Positions 24,125-32,519 of a stretch of DNA of 64,000 nt are shown piece by piece (positions within the stretch are counted from its first letter, which is position 1; the number at the start of each line of letters is the position of its first letter). Both the position numbers and the translations under genes were made by a program. Source of the stretch: CAYRES01 sp964423425 (GTDB lineage Bacteria > Actinomycetota > Thermoleophilia > RBG-16-64-13); NCBI GenBank assembly GCA_964423425.1, contig CAYRES010000002.1:186001-250000 (forward strand), in the 5' to 3' direction. The notes beneath the pieces are model-generated. The model was not told the DNA's origin and did no database searches. It was given only the letters and a program-made list of their open reading frames with translations.

Positions 24125-25543
24125 ATGAACAAGGGAAAGATCGTCGAGGTCATCGGACCCGTCATTGACGTCGAGTTCAAGGAAGAGCTGCCGCAGATAT
24201 ACAACGCTCTCGAGGTCCATTTCGAGGCGTCCGCCGGCCCCATGCGGCTGGTGGCGGAGGTTGCGCAGCACCTGGGTGACAGAAAGGTGCGGGCGGTGGC
24301 CATGGATGCCACCGATGGCCTGGCCCGGGGTATGGAAGTAGTCGATACCGGCCGGCCCATCACCGTTCCGGTGGGCGACGAGACCTTGGGGCGGTTGTTC
24401 AACCTCCTCGGCGAGGTCATCGACGACGGTGCACCGGTTCCGGCTGACATCGAACGTTGGCCCATCCATCGTCCGGCTCCCTCTTTTGAATCTCTCGAGC
24501 CCGCGGTGGAGGTGTTCGAGACCGGCATCAAGGTCATCGATCTCCTGGCTCCCTATGTGAAGGGGGGCAAGGTCGGCCTGTTCGGTGGCGCCGGTGTGGG
24601 CAAGACCGTGCTCATCCAGGAGCTCATCAACAACATCGCCACGCAGCACGGTGGCATCTCTGTGTTCTGCGGGGTGGGAGAGCGCACCCGGGAGGGCAAC
24701 GACCTCTACATGGAGATGACCGAATCCGGGGTCATCGAGAAGACCGCCCTCATGTTCGGCCAGATGAATGAGCCCCCAGGCGCCCGCCTGCGCGTCGGCC
24801 TCTCCGGCCTCACCATGGCCGAGTACTTCCGCGATGTGCGCGGCCAAGACGTGCTACTCTTCGTCGACAACATCTTCCGCTTCGTACAGGCGGGGTCGGA
24901 GGTGTCGGCTCTCCTGGGGCGTATGCCGTCGGCCGTGGGCTACCAGCCGACTCTGGCCTCTGAGATGGGTCAGCTGCAGGAACGCATCACGTCCACCAAG
25001 CGGGGTTCGGTCACCTCCGTCCAGGCCATCTACGTGCCCGCCGACGACCTCACCGACCCTGCACCCGCGAATTCATTTGCGCACCTCGACGCTACCACGG
25101 TACTCAGCCGGGCCATCGTGGAAATGGGCATCTACCCGGCGGTCGACCCGCTCGACTCCGTGAGCCGGGCCCTCGACCCCAATGTGGTCGGTGAGGAGCA
25201 CTACCAGACCGCCATGCGTGTGCAGGAGATCCTGCAGCGCTACAAGGATCTGCAGGACATCATCGCCATCCTGGGTATGGACGAGCTCTCCGACGAGGAC
25301 AAGGTGCTCGTGCAGCGGGCGCGCAAGGTCCAGCGGTTCCTCTCCCAGCCGTTCACCGTGGCGGAGGCCTTCACCGGGCGCGAGGGCAAGTACGTGCCTT
25401 TGGAGGAGACCATCCGTGGCTTCAAGGATATCGTCGACGGCAAGCACGATGATCTGCCGGAGCAGGCTTTCTACCTCGTCGGCTCCATAGAGGAAGCCGT
25501 CACCAACGCGCGGCGCATGCGCGGCCAGTACGAGGAGGCGTAA
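24125..25543 (+). CDS. atpD: F0F1 ATP synthase subunit beta
   Basis: Beta (472 residues), the catalytic subunit of F1. P-loop GGAGVGKTVLIQELI, catalytic Glu in GVGERTREGNDLY, Walker B LLFVDNIFRF, signature PAPANSFAHLDATTVLSR. The N-terminus MNKGKIVEVIGPVIDVEF is canonical. Shine-Dalgarno GGGAGGAATT lies ahead of ATG 24125. The spacing to atpG is 60 bases, the largest inside the F1 genes. Confidence 0.98.
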   Translation: MNKGKIVEVIGPVIDVEFKEELPQIYNALEVHFEASAGPMRLVAEVAQHLGDRKVRAVAMDATDGLARGMEVVDTGRPITVPVGDETLGRLFNLLGEVIDDGAPVPADIERWPIHRPAPSFESLEPAVEVFETGIKVIDLLAPYVKGGKVGLFGGAGVGKTVLIQELINNIATQHGGISVFCGVGERTREGNDLYMEMTESGVIEKTALMFGQMNEPPGARLRVGLSGLTMAEYFRDVRGQDVLLFVDNIFRFVQAGSEVSALLGRMPSAVGYQPTLASEMGQLQERITSTKRGSVTSVQAIYVPADDLTDPAPANSFAHLDATTVLSRAIVEMGIYPAVDPLDSVSRALDPNVVGEEHYQTAMRVQEILQRYKDLQDIIAILGMDELSDEDKVLVQRARKVQRFLSQPFTVAEAFTGREGKYVPLEETIRGFKDIVDGKHDDLPEQAFYLVGSIEEAVTNARRMRGQYEEA

Positions 25544-25547
25544 CGCC

Positions 25548-25985
25548 GTGGCCGACCGTCCCTTCGTCCGGGTGGAAGTCGTCGATCCCGATGGGCTCGT
25601 GTTCGAGGGCGATGTCGCCATGGTGGTGCTTCCGGCGGCATACGGCGAGGTGGGCATCCTTCCCCATCACGCTCCCATGGTCATGCAGCTCACCATCGGC
25701 CAGATGCGGGTGAAGACGCTCGACAACGATTGGATGCGCCTTGCCATTGCTGAGGGTTTTGCTATGGTTCAACAGGATCGAGTGATCGTCTTGGCCGACG
25801 CGGCCGAGCTCGCGTCTGAGATTGATCGAGGCCGGGCTGAACGATTGCGTGACAGAGCGCTCGCAAACCTCGAGCTCATCAAGGCCGGCGAGAAGACTCT
25901 CGAGGGCCGGGAACTGTTTGCATTCCGGGAGCAGATGGCGTTGCGCAAGGCGCTGAATCGCCTCAAGGTACTCGACGAGGCCTGA
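25548..25985 (+). CDS. atpC: F0F1 ATP synthase subunit epsilon
   Basis: Epsilon (145 residues), rotor subunit that can inhibit ATP hydrolysis. N-terminal beta-sandwich with EVVDPDGLVFEGDVAMVVLPA and YGEVGILPHHAPMV; C-terminal two-helix domain (about residues 88-140) is full length, so the inhibitory arm is retained. GTG 25548 lies 4 bases after the atpD stop with GAGGAGG upstream. Last gene of the atp operon. Confidence 0.95.
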   Translation: MADRPFVRVEVVDPDGLVFEGDVAMVVLPAAYGEVGILPHHAPMVMQLTIGQMRVKTLDNDWMRLAIAEGFAMVQQDRVIVLADAAELASEIDRGRAERLRDRALANLELIKAGEKTLEGRELFAFREQMALRKALNRLKVLDEA

Positions 25986-25997
25986 CCACGTCGCTCG

Positions 25998-26023
25998 GGC
26001 CCTGTCGGATACGGCTGAGGGCC
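25998..26023 (+). terminator. Possible weak hairpin at the end of the atp operon
   Basis: GGCCCT (25998-26003) and AGGGCC (26018-26023) can pair around a 14-base loop, followed by TTACGATAATC. The stem is short and there is no T-run, so transcription may well continue into murA. Confidence 0.3.
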
Positions 26024-26047
26024 TTACGATAATCAAGGGTTGATCAT

Positions 26048-27319
26048 ATGAAGGGTTGCGAGCAGGGCGCTCGTTATCTGGTGCACGGAGGCACGAGGCT
26101 GGCCGGCAAGGTGCGCGTGTCCGGCGCCAAGAACTCAGCCCTCAAGCTCATGGCCGCCAGTCTCTTGGCTCCATCCACGAGCGTCCTCCACAACGTTCCC
26201 GACATCCAAGACGTGCGTACCATGAAAGAGGTGCTCGAGCACCTGGGTGCGCACGTGCAGTTTGGCGAGAGCACCATGACGGTCCATGCGGGAGCCGTCG
26301 ATTCACAGGAGGCTCCCTACGAGCTCGTGCAGAAGATGCGCGCCTCCATACAGATCATGGGCCCGCTGGTGGCCCGCTTCGGTCGGGCCAAGGTGGCGCT
26401 CCCCGGGGGCTGCAACCTGGGTCCGCGCAAGATCGACTTCCACCTGAAGGGTCTCGCCCAGCTCGGAGCGACTATCAGGCAGGACCACGGTTTCATCGAA
26501 GTGTCGGCGAAGCGGCTGCGCGGCGACAGCATCTTCCTCGACTACCCTAGCGTGGGGGCCACGGAGAACCTCATGATGGCCGCTGTGCTGGCCGAGGGCG
26601 TGACGGTCATCGAGAACGCGGCCAGAGAGCCTGAGATCGTCGATCTGAGCAAGTTTCTCATGAGCATGGGCGCCGAGATCGAGGGAGCCGGCACGCCCAC
26701 GGTCACCATACGTGGTGTCGAGGCCATGGACTCCGCCGAGCACACGGTGATAGGCGATCGCATCGAGGCGGGCACCTTCCTGGTGGCTGGTGCCATCAGT
26801 GGGGGTGACGTGGAGGTGGAAGGCATCAGCCCGCACGTGCTCGAGATCTTCCTCAAGAAGCTCCGTGCCGTGGGCGCGCAGGTGCAGGAGAACTCCAAGT
26901 CCATACGGGCCGGGGGCGACCCCGCCACCTACGTCGGCACCGATATCGCCACGCTTCCCTACCCCGGTTTTGCCACCGATCTGCAGGCGCAGATGATGGC
27001 GCTCTTGTCGGTGGCGCGCGGGCCGTCGATCGTGACGGAGAACGTTTTCGAGAGCCGCTTCGTCTTCGTTGATGAACTCGTTCGTCTCGGCGCCGAGATC
27101 AAGGTGGCCGGCCATCACGCTGTCGTCAATGGCGGGCGGGCCCTCACCGGGGCGACTGTGCGCTGTTCCGATCTGCGCGCGGGTGCCGCCCTTGTGCTCG
27201 CCGGCATGGCCGCCGAGGGAGTCACGGAGGTTCGCGACATCTTCCACGTGGATCGTGGATACGAGAGGTTCGAGGAGAAGCTCACGGCGCTGGGCGCGAG
27301 CGTGGAGCGCGTATATTAG
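26048..27319 (+). CDS. murA: UDP-N-acetylglucosamine 1-carboxyvinyltransferase
   Basis: MurA starts peptidoglycan precursor synthesis by adding enolpyruvate from PEP to UDP-GlcNAc. The catalytic Cys is present in LPGGCNLGPRKIDFH, which predicts sensitivity to fosfomycin at the target level. Other blocks: VSGAKNSALKLMAASLL, YPSVGATENLMMAA, DRIEAGTFLVAG, PYPGFATDLQAQMMALL and the C-terminal DRGYERFEEKL. Length 423 is typical. Start ATG 26048 is near a weak AAGGG. murA downstream of atpC is a common arrangement in Gram-positives. Confidence 0.97.
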   Translation: MKGCEQGARYLVHGGTRLAGKVRVSGAKNSALKLMAASLLAPSTSVLHNVPDIQDVRTMKEVLEHLGAHVQFGESTMTVHAGAVDSQEAPYELVQKMRASIQIMGPLVARFGRAKVALPGGCNLGPRKIDFHLKGLAQLGATIRQDHGFIEVSAKRLRGDSIFLDYPSVGATENLMMAAVLAEGVTVIENAAREPEIVDLSKFLMSMGAEIEGAGTPTVTIRGVEAMDSAEHTVIGDRIEAGTFLVAGAISGGDVEVEGISPHVLEIFLKKLRAVGAQVQENSKSIRAGGDPATYVGTDIATLPYPGFATDLQAQMMALLSVARGPSIVTENVFESRFVFVDELVRLGAEIKVAGHHAVVNGGRALTGATVRCSDLRAGAALVLAGMAAEGVTEVRDIFHVDRGYERFEEKLTALGASVERVY

Positions 27320-27419
27320 GAGGACGGCTCGGCTTCCCGGCGCCGGCGCGCGGGCGGCTGTGGGGGTACCGCCGCTGCGCGGCCGCCACTCGCCTCCTCT
27401 GCCTCTTGCTGATTCCAGG

Positions 27420-27425
27420 TAGAAT
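27420..27425 (+). promoter_or_regulatory. -10 element placed for a leaderless transcript of the LCP gene
   Basis: TAGAAT ends 5 bases before the GTG start at 27431, with no matching -35 and no good Shine-Dalgarno. A -10 box this close to the start codon is the usual pattern for leaderless mRNAs in actinobacteria. Confidence 0.5.
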
Positions 27426-27430
27426 CACTC

Positions 27431-29281
27431 GTGTACATGCTTCCTGGGGGCGACAAGCTGAACGGAAAGACAATCAACGGCGGCGGCGCCAAGCCCTACA
27501 CCACCTACACGGTACACCGGCCTCGCGAGCGGCGGTGGCCTCGCGTGCTCCTGTGGTCGGTGGTCGGGGTGTTCGCCGTGGCCGCCTTGGCGGTTGTGGG
27601 CTCGTACGTGTGGCTGGACCGGATGATGCATCAGGCGCACACGCCCGACGCACGCACGGCGAGTTCGGTGCTCGAGAACAAGCCGACGAATGCCGGTGCG
27701 CCTCTTATCGAGAAGCCGGGCACGTGGAACATCATCATCTTCGGTTCGGACCGGCGGGCGATAGACGCGGGTGACTACTCGGGAGAAGAGCACGGCCGCT
27801 CCGATACCATCATGATCGTGCACGTGGACCCGGCGGAGGACTACGTGTCGGTGTTGTCCATCCCCCGCGATCTGCGGGCGGAGATACCGGGCCGGGGTGT
27901 CCACAAGATCAACGCCGCCTATGCGATGGGCGGTCCCGGGCTGGCCATCGAGACGGTGCGAAACGTCACCAATCTCGATCTCGACCACTACATCAACATC
28001 GACTTCGATGCCTTCAGAGAGATGACGGCCGCCATCGGTGGCGTGTACGTGGATGTCGATCGCCGCTACTACCACAACAAGGCCGACTCCTGGGAGAACA
28101 TCGACCTTCAGCCCGGATACCAGCGGCTCTACGGAGAAGACGCGCTCGACTGGGTGAGATTCCGCCAGGATGCCAATCACGACATCGGCCGGATAGAGCG
28201 CCAGCAGATCTTCATGCGGGCGGCGAAGACCCAGATATCCGGGTGGGACTTGGCCGTCAAGATCCCCGAACTCGTGAGTCTCGTGGCGGCGAACACCAGC
28301 ACCACACTCGGCACCAACGACGTCCTCCGGCTCGCCTGGTGGGGCCTCGATCTCGACAACAGCCGCATCAAGCAGGCCAAGATCTATGGTGAGGACAAGA
28401 AGATCGGCGATCTGTGGTACGTGGTTGCGAGTGACGAGTCCATCAGCGGCGCCGTGCGCGACCTCATGCAGTCCCCGGCCGAGTCCGCCGGCAAAGCGGC
28501 CGAGGGTGCCACCACGTCCACGCTCGATGAGGCCACCAGGGCCATCGTGCCGGTCGATAGATTCCCCGCCGACCTGAGCGGGGTCGACGTGGAAGTGCTG
28601 AACGCCAACGGAGTGAATGGTGCGGCTGCCCTGGGAGCGGGCTGGCTGCGTAATGAGGGGGCGAGGGTGATCTCTGTGGGTGACGCCCCGGAGATGCAGG
28701 CGAGGACGACGGTGGCCTATCCGCAGGGACAGTCGGCGGCGGCCGACCGAGTGGCCAAAGTCTTGGGCGCACGCCAGGTGGTGCTCGACACCAGTGCGAG
28801 CCATGTGGTGGTCAAGTTGGGCGAAGACTTCAAAGCCGCCTCCGACCCGGTGACCTCCCCCGGGGCCCGGGGCATCATCTACTCGAGCGAGTACATCGCT
28901 CTGCAGACTATGGTGCCGTTCTCGATCGTGGGCCCCACCTACATGCCTGAAGGCTACCGCTATGTGGATCACCGGGTCTACGGTATCGATGCCGGAGGCG
29001 GACGCGTGTTCCCTGCGCTCAAGACCGTCTACCGCTGGGGCAAGGAAGACCAGTATCTGGGTCTTATGCAGACCACCTTTGTGAACGCCCCGGCTGCGGC
29101 CCCCGGGGAGCAGGTGACAGAGAACGGCATCACCTACACCATCGTGGGCATCGCCGGCAAGGTCGACTACATCTGGTGGGAGATCGACGGTGTGCTGTAC
29201 TGGGTGTCGAACACCATCTCCTGTCTTCTGAGCCGCTCTGAACTACTCAACGTCGCCATCGGCATGGTCATGGTGCAGTAG
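27431..29281 (+). CDS. LytR-CpsA-Psr (LCP) family protein with LytR_C and an extra C-terminal domain
   Basis: A 616-residue membrane-anchored LCP protein, family known to transfer lipid-linked glycopolymers (teichoic acid, capsule, arabinogalactan) to peptidoglycan outside the cell. A basic N-terminus and one membrane helix (about residues 38-60) precede the LCP domain (about 95-290): GRSDTIMIVHVD, SIPRDLRAEIPG, HKINAAYAMGG, IDFDAFREMTAAIGGV and WVRFRQDANHDIGRIERQQ. A LytR_C domain follows (about 375-460, VEVLNANGVNGAAALGAGWL). The last 140 residues resemble a DUF4367-like fold (YMPEGYRY, YLGLMQTTF, WWEIDGVLYWVS, SRSELLNVA), an unusual addition. Start GTG 27431 or ATG 27437. Confidence 0.9.
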   Translation: MYMLPGGDKLNGKTINGGGAKPYTTYTVHRPRERRWPRVLLWSVVGVFAVAALAVVGSYVWLDRMMHQAHTPDARTASSVLENKPTNAGAPLIEKPGTWNIIIFGSDRRAIDAGDYSGEEHGRSDTIMIVHVDPAEDYVSVLSIPRDLRAEIPGRGVHKINAAYAMGGPGLAIETVRNVTNLDLDHYINIDFDAFREMTAAIGGVYVDVDRRYYHNKADSWENIDLQPGYQRLYGEDALDWVRFRQDANHDIGRIERQQIFMRAAKTQISGWDLAVKIPELVSLVAANTSTTLGTNDVLRLAWWGLDLDNSRIKQAKIYGEDKKIGDLWYVVASDESISGAVRDLMQSPAESAGKAAEGATTSTLDEATRAIVPVDRFPADLSGVDVEVLNANGVNGAAALGAGWLRNEGARVISVGDAPEMQARTTVAYPQGQSAAADRVAKVLGARQVVLDTSASHVVVKLGEDFKAASDPVTSPGARGIIYSSEYIALQTMVPFSIVGPTYMPEGYRYVDHRVYGIDAGGGRVFPALKTVYRWGKEDQYLGLMQTTFVNAPAAAPGEQVTENGITYTIVGIAGKVDYIWWEIDGVLYWVSNTISCLLSRSELLNVAIGMVMVQ

Positions 29282-29354
29282 ACGACCCGGCGCGGATGCT
29301 CCCGGGGCACGTGCGGCCCTCGCTGCGGAGCCGGTTCGGCGTGAGCCCTCGTAC

Positions 29355-30014
29355 ATGAATCATCCCACCACCATAGAGAGGGTAGTGTTGAGTCCGCGAG
29401 CTGCCGTACTGCCCCAGGTGGTGGGGTGCGCCGAGTCGCTCGCAGGCGATACGGGGGTGGTGGTTCGTTTCGCCGGCCTCTCACTGCATGCTCTGTCGCG
29501 ATGTCTCACCGAGGCCGAGAAGGCCATCGTACGCAAGGGCCTACTCGGGGCAGGTGAACTTCCCCAGCCCGAGAGATCGGCGGTGGGGTATGTGTGCGTG
29601 GGCCGCCGTCTCTCCTTGGATGCTCAGGTTTGCGGCGGCGATGCAGGAGCGGTCGGTGAGGGCGAGGTGATTGCGGTGTCCGATCACGTGAATCTGACCT
29701 TCCGTTCACCTCTTCGTGGTCCCAATGACGATTCATTCGGCCCCCGTTTCCCTCTGATGGCGGGCCTGTATCATCCGGAGATCGTCAAGGGAGGGTATCC
29801 TGTGGGGGAGGAGACGGTCGCCGAGGTTCAGGATCCCGACAGGGTGAGTGTGCTCGAGCGGCGCATACTTGAGAGGTGGGGTGAGGTGTGCGCGGTGACG
29901 AATGAGTTGGCTGCGGTCGCCATTCTAGCCGCCCATGCGGGTCTCCATCTTGCCGTGGCGATGGTGATGCCCGGCAGAGATAACACGACAACGAGAAGGA
30001 TGACAGACGTATGA
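29355..30014 (+). CDS. Shortened purine nucleoside phosphorylase-like protein
   Basis: A 219-residue protein that matches only part of the PNP/MTA phosphorylase family. The middle contains the PNP block ISDHxN...PL.GPNDDxFGPRFPxM almost intact (VSDHVNLTFRSPLRGPNDD followed by SFGPRFPLMAGLYHPE). The N-terminal phosphate loop (GSGLG) and the central PGPxxET segment are not found, and it is about 50 residues shorter than a normal enzyme. The C-terminus (TNELAAVAILAAHAGL) sits where PNPs have TNxAAG. It overlaps ahcY by 4 bases (ATGA), and mtnA follows, so the context is SAM by-product salvage. It may be a degenerate, specialised or non-catalytic relative. Alternative starts GTG 29385 or TTG 29388. 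Confidence 0.62.
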   Translation: MNHPTTIERVVLSPRAAVLPQVVGCAESLAGDTGVVVRFAGLSLHALSRCLTEAEKAIVRKGLLGAGELPQPERSAVGYVCVGRRLSLDAQVCGGDAGAVGEGEVIAVSDHVNLTFRSPLRGPNDDSFGPRFPLMAGLYHPEIVKGGYPVGEETVAEVQDPDRVSVLERRILERWGEVCAVTNELAAVAILAAHAGLHLAVAMVMPGRDNTTTRRMTDV

Positions 30015-31273
30015 CCAAGAGCGATGTGAGGGACGTGGGTCTGGCTGAGGCCGGGGCGCTGCGAATCGAGTGGGCGGAGAGGGAGATGCCCGTTCTCCGT
30101 TCCATCAGGGAGCGCTTCGAGAAAGAGCGGCCGCTCGAAGGTGTGCGGGTGGCGGCCTGCCTGCACGTCACCAGCGAGACTGCCAATCTGCTTCGCACAC
30201 TGAAGGCCGGAGGGGCCGAGGTGTCGGTGTGTGCCTCCAACCCGCTGTCCACTCAGGACGACGTGGCCGCCAATCTGGTGGTCGAGAGCGCCATCCCCAC
30301 CTTTGCCATCAAGGGGGAGGATGCCGACACGTACTACCGGCACATGGATTCCGTCATCGACCAACACCCCCAGATCACTCTCGACGACGGCGCGGACTTG
30401 GTGGGCCGCCTTCACTCCGAGCGGCGCGAAGCGCTCGAGCGGGTCATCGGAGGCACCGAGGAGACCACCACCGGCGTCATCCGCCTGCGCTCCATGGATG
30501 AGGACGGCGTACTCGGTTACCCTATCATTGCCGTCAACGAAGCCCTCACGAAGCATCTGTTCGACAACCGTTACGGCACCGGTCAATCGACCATCGACGG
30601 AGTCATCAGGGCCACCAATGTGCTCTTGGCCGGCAAAGTGTTCGTGGTCGCCGGCTACGGCTGGTGCGGGCGGGGTCTCGCCATGCGGGCGAAGGGACAC
30701 GGCGCCGACGTGGTGGTGCTCGAGGTGGACCCCCTTAAAGCTCTCGAGGCGGTCATGGACGGTTTCCGGGTCATGCCCATGGCTGAAGCGGCGCCTATCG
30801 GGGACGTGTTCGTCACCGCTACCGGAAACATCCATGTTGTTCGCCGGGAGCACTTCGAGGCCATGAAGGACGGTGCCATCGTAGCGAACACCGGTCACTT
30901 CAACGTGGAAATCGATGTGCCGGCTCTCGAGGGTCTGGCCCGTTCCCGCCGGATGGTGCGGGAATTCGTGGAAGAGTTCACTCTGGAGGACGGGCGCCGC
31001 ATTCATCTTCTTGCCGAGGGACGCCTCATCAACCTTTCAGCCGCCGAGGGACATCCGGCCAGCGTCATGGACATGAGTTTTGCGAACCAGGCGATGTCGG
31101 TGGAGTACATGGTGCAGCACTCTGCCGAACTCGAGAACCACGTGTATGTCGTTCCCGAGGCCATTGACCAAGAGATCGCGCGCCTCAAGCTTGCGGCCGT
31201 GGGCAGCGGCATCGATGTACTGACGGCGGAGCAGGTGGAGTACCTGGCGAGCTGGGAGCTGGGGACGACGTGA
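30011..31273 (+). CDS. ahcY: Adenosylhomocysteinase, short archaeal/Thermotoga-type
   Basis: Hydrolyses S-adenosylhomocysteine (or S-inosylhomocysteine in the archaeal branch) to homocysteine and a nucleoside, removing the inhibitor of methyltransferases. Blocks: SETANLLRTLKAGGAEVSVCASNPLSTQDDVAA region, NRYGTGQSTIDGVIRATN and the NAD-binding VVAGYGWCGRGLAMRAKG. The chain is 420 residues and ends EYLASWELGTT without the C-terminal Lys-Tyr tail that closes the NAD site in longer bacterial and eukaryotic enzymes, which places it in the short archaeal/Thermotoga group. Coupled to the PNP-like gene upstream (ATGA) and 10 bases before mtnA. Confidence 0.95.
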   Translation: MTKSDVRDVGLAEAGALRIEWAEREMPVLRSIRERFEKERPLEGVRVAACLHVTSETANLLRTLKAGGAEVSVCASNPLSTQDDVAANLVVESAIPTFAIKGEDADTYYRHMDSVIDQHPQITLDDGADLVGRLHSERREALERVIGGTEETTTGVIRLRSMDEDGVLGYPIIAVNEALTKHLFDNRYGTGQSTIDGVIRATNVLLAGKVFVVAGYGWCGRGLAMRAKGHGADVVVLEVDPLKALEAVMDGFRVMPMAEAAPIGDVFVTATGNIHVVRREHFEAMKDGAIVANTGHFNVEIDVPALEGLARSRRMVREFVEEFTLEDGRRIHLLAEGRLINLSAAEGHPASVMDMSFANQAMSVEYMVQHSAELENHVYVVPEAIDQEIARLKLAAVGSGIDVLTAEQVEYLASWELGTT

Positions 31274-31283
31274 GGCGCAAGGT

Positions 31284-32480
31284 ATGAGCTCGGTTGTGGC
31301 CACGCAGGCAGGCCGGCCGGCAGTACGTACGCTCGAGTGGACGGGAGAACGGCTGGTCATGATCGACCAGCGGCTTCTGCCCCTCGCCGAGGAGTATGTG
31401 CAGTGTTCTCGTTGGACGGAGGTGGCCTCGGCAATTCGTGACATGGTGGTCCGGGGAGCTCCTGCCATCGGGGTGGCGGCTGCATTCGCCGTTGTCTTGG
31501 CGGCGCAGAGGGCTCTGGTGGATCGCCCGGCGCTCGCAGATGACCCCGAGGCTTTCCGGGCCTGCCTCCAGGATGCAACCAAGGGCCTCTTCGCAACTCG
31601 TCCCACCGCGGTTAATCTGAAGTGGGCTCTCGAAGAGATGCAGCGGGTATGGTGGGCTGAGGGGCCGGGGCAGTCGGAGCCGGGTGCGGTGGCGACGTCG
31701 GCCGACCGGCCCCCGGCTCCCCGGGAGCTGGCAGAGAGGCTTGAGGAGAGGGCGGTGCGCATGCTGGCAGAAGACGTCGAATCCTGCCGGAGGATCGGGG
31801 AGTACGGGGCGGATCTCATTGCTCTGGGTCTCACGCCGGCGGCGAAAGGGCCGGTGCTGCTCACTCACTGCAATGCAGGTGCCCTGGCCACGGCCGGCTA
31901 CGGTACGGCGTTGGGGGTAGTGCGTTCTCTGCACGCGCGCATGCCTCACCTGCGGGTGTTCGTCGATGAAACCCGGCCCTTCCTGCAGGGGGCTCGCCTC
32001 ACCGCGTGGGAGTTGTCCCGAGAAGGCATCGAGTTCTCACTGATCTGCGACAACATGGCGGGCTACTTCATGAGTCGGGGTGAGGTCACCCACGTGGTGG
32101 TGGGAGCTGATCGCATTGCGGCCAACGGCGACACCGCCAACAAGATCGGTACGTACACTGTATCGGTCTTGGCGCGCGAGCACAGCGTGCCCTTCTATGT
32201 GGCTGCACCTCTCTCCACGGTCGACTTGGAGGTGGCGGATGGATCTTCCATACCCATCGAGGAGCGTTCCCCCGAGGAGGTGACCTGCCTCGCCGGGGCG
32301 CGCCTCGCCCCCGTGGGGGCCGAGGCGCGCAACCCGTCGTTCGATGTCACTCCAGCAAAGAACATCACCGCCATCATCACCGACGCTGGGGTGGCGCTGC
32401 CCCCCTTCACACGGAGCTTGGCGGGGCTCATGCTCCGGACTCCTGCGGGGGCGGCGGGGGGTGGCACCAGTCTCGACTAG
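31284..32480 (+). CDS. mtnA: S-methyl-5-thioribose-1-phosphate isomerase
   Basis: MtnA isomerises methylthioribose-1-phosphate to methylthioribulose-1-phosphate in methionine salvage (or related 5-deoxyribose disposal). It has LEWTGERLVMIDQRLLP, IRDMVVRGAPAIGVAAA, TAVNLKWALEEM, the active-site Cys in LLTHCNAGALAT and the catalytic Asp in VVGADRIAANGDTANKIGT. At 398 residues it is about 50 longer than usual because of a Pro/Ala-rich insert near residues 125-150 and a Gly-rich C-terminal tail. No other mtn gene is in the window, so the route after MtnA is not known. ATG 31284; near ahcY, likely one operon. Confidence 0.95.
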   Translation: MSSVVATQAGRPAVRTLEWTGERLVMIDQRLLPLAEEYVQCSRWTEVASAIRDMVVRGAPAIGVAAAFAVVLAAQRALVDRPALADDPEAFRACLQDATKGLFATRPTAVNLKWALEEMQRVWWAEGPGQSEPGAVATSADRPPAPRELAERLEERAVRMLAEDVESCRRIGEYGADLIALGLTPAAKGPVLLTHCNAGALATAGYGTALGVVRSLHARMPHLRVFVDETRPFLQGARLTAWELSREGIEFSLICDNMAGYFMSRGEVTHVVVGADRIAANGDTANKIGTYTVSVLAREHSVPFYVAAPLSTVDLEVADGSSIPIEERSPEEVTCLAGARLAPVGAEARNPSFDVTPAKNITAIITDAGVALPPFTRSLAGLMLRTPAGAAGGGTSLD

Positions 32481-32519
32481 CGTTCGAACACGAGTCAACC
32501 ACAGAAAGGAGGCCTGTTC

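Noticed and set aside
23153..24847. A 564-codon minus-strand frame opposite atpG/atpD
   Set aside because: Shadow of highly conserved atp genes; no recognisable domain.
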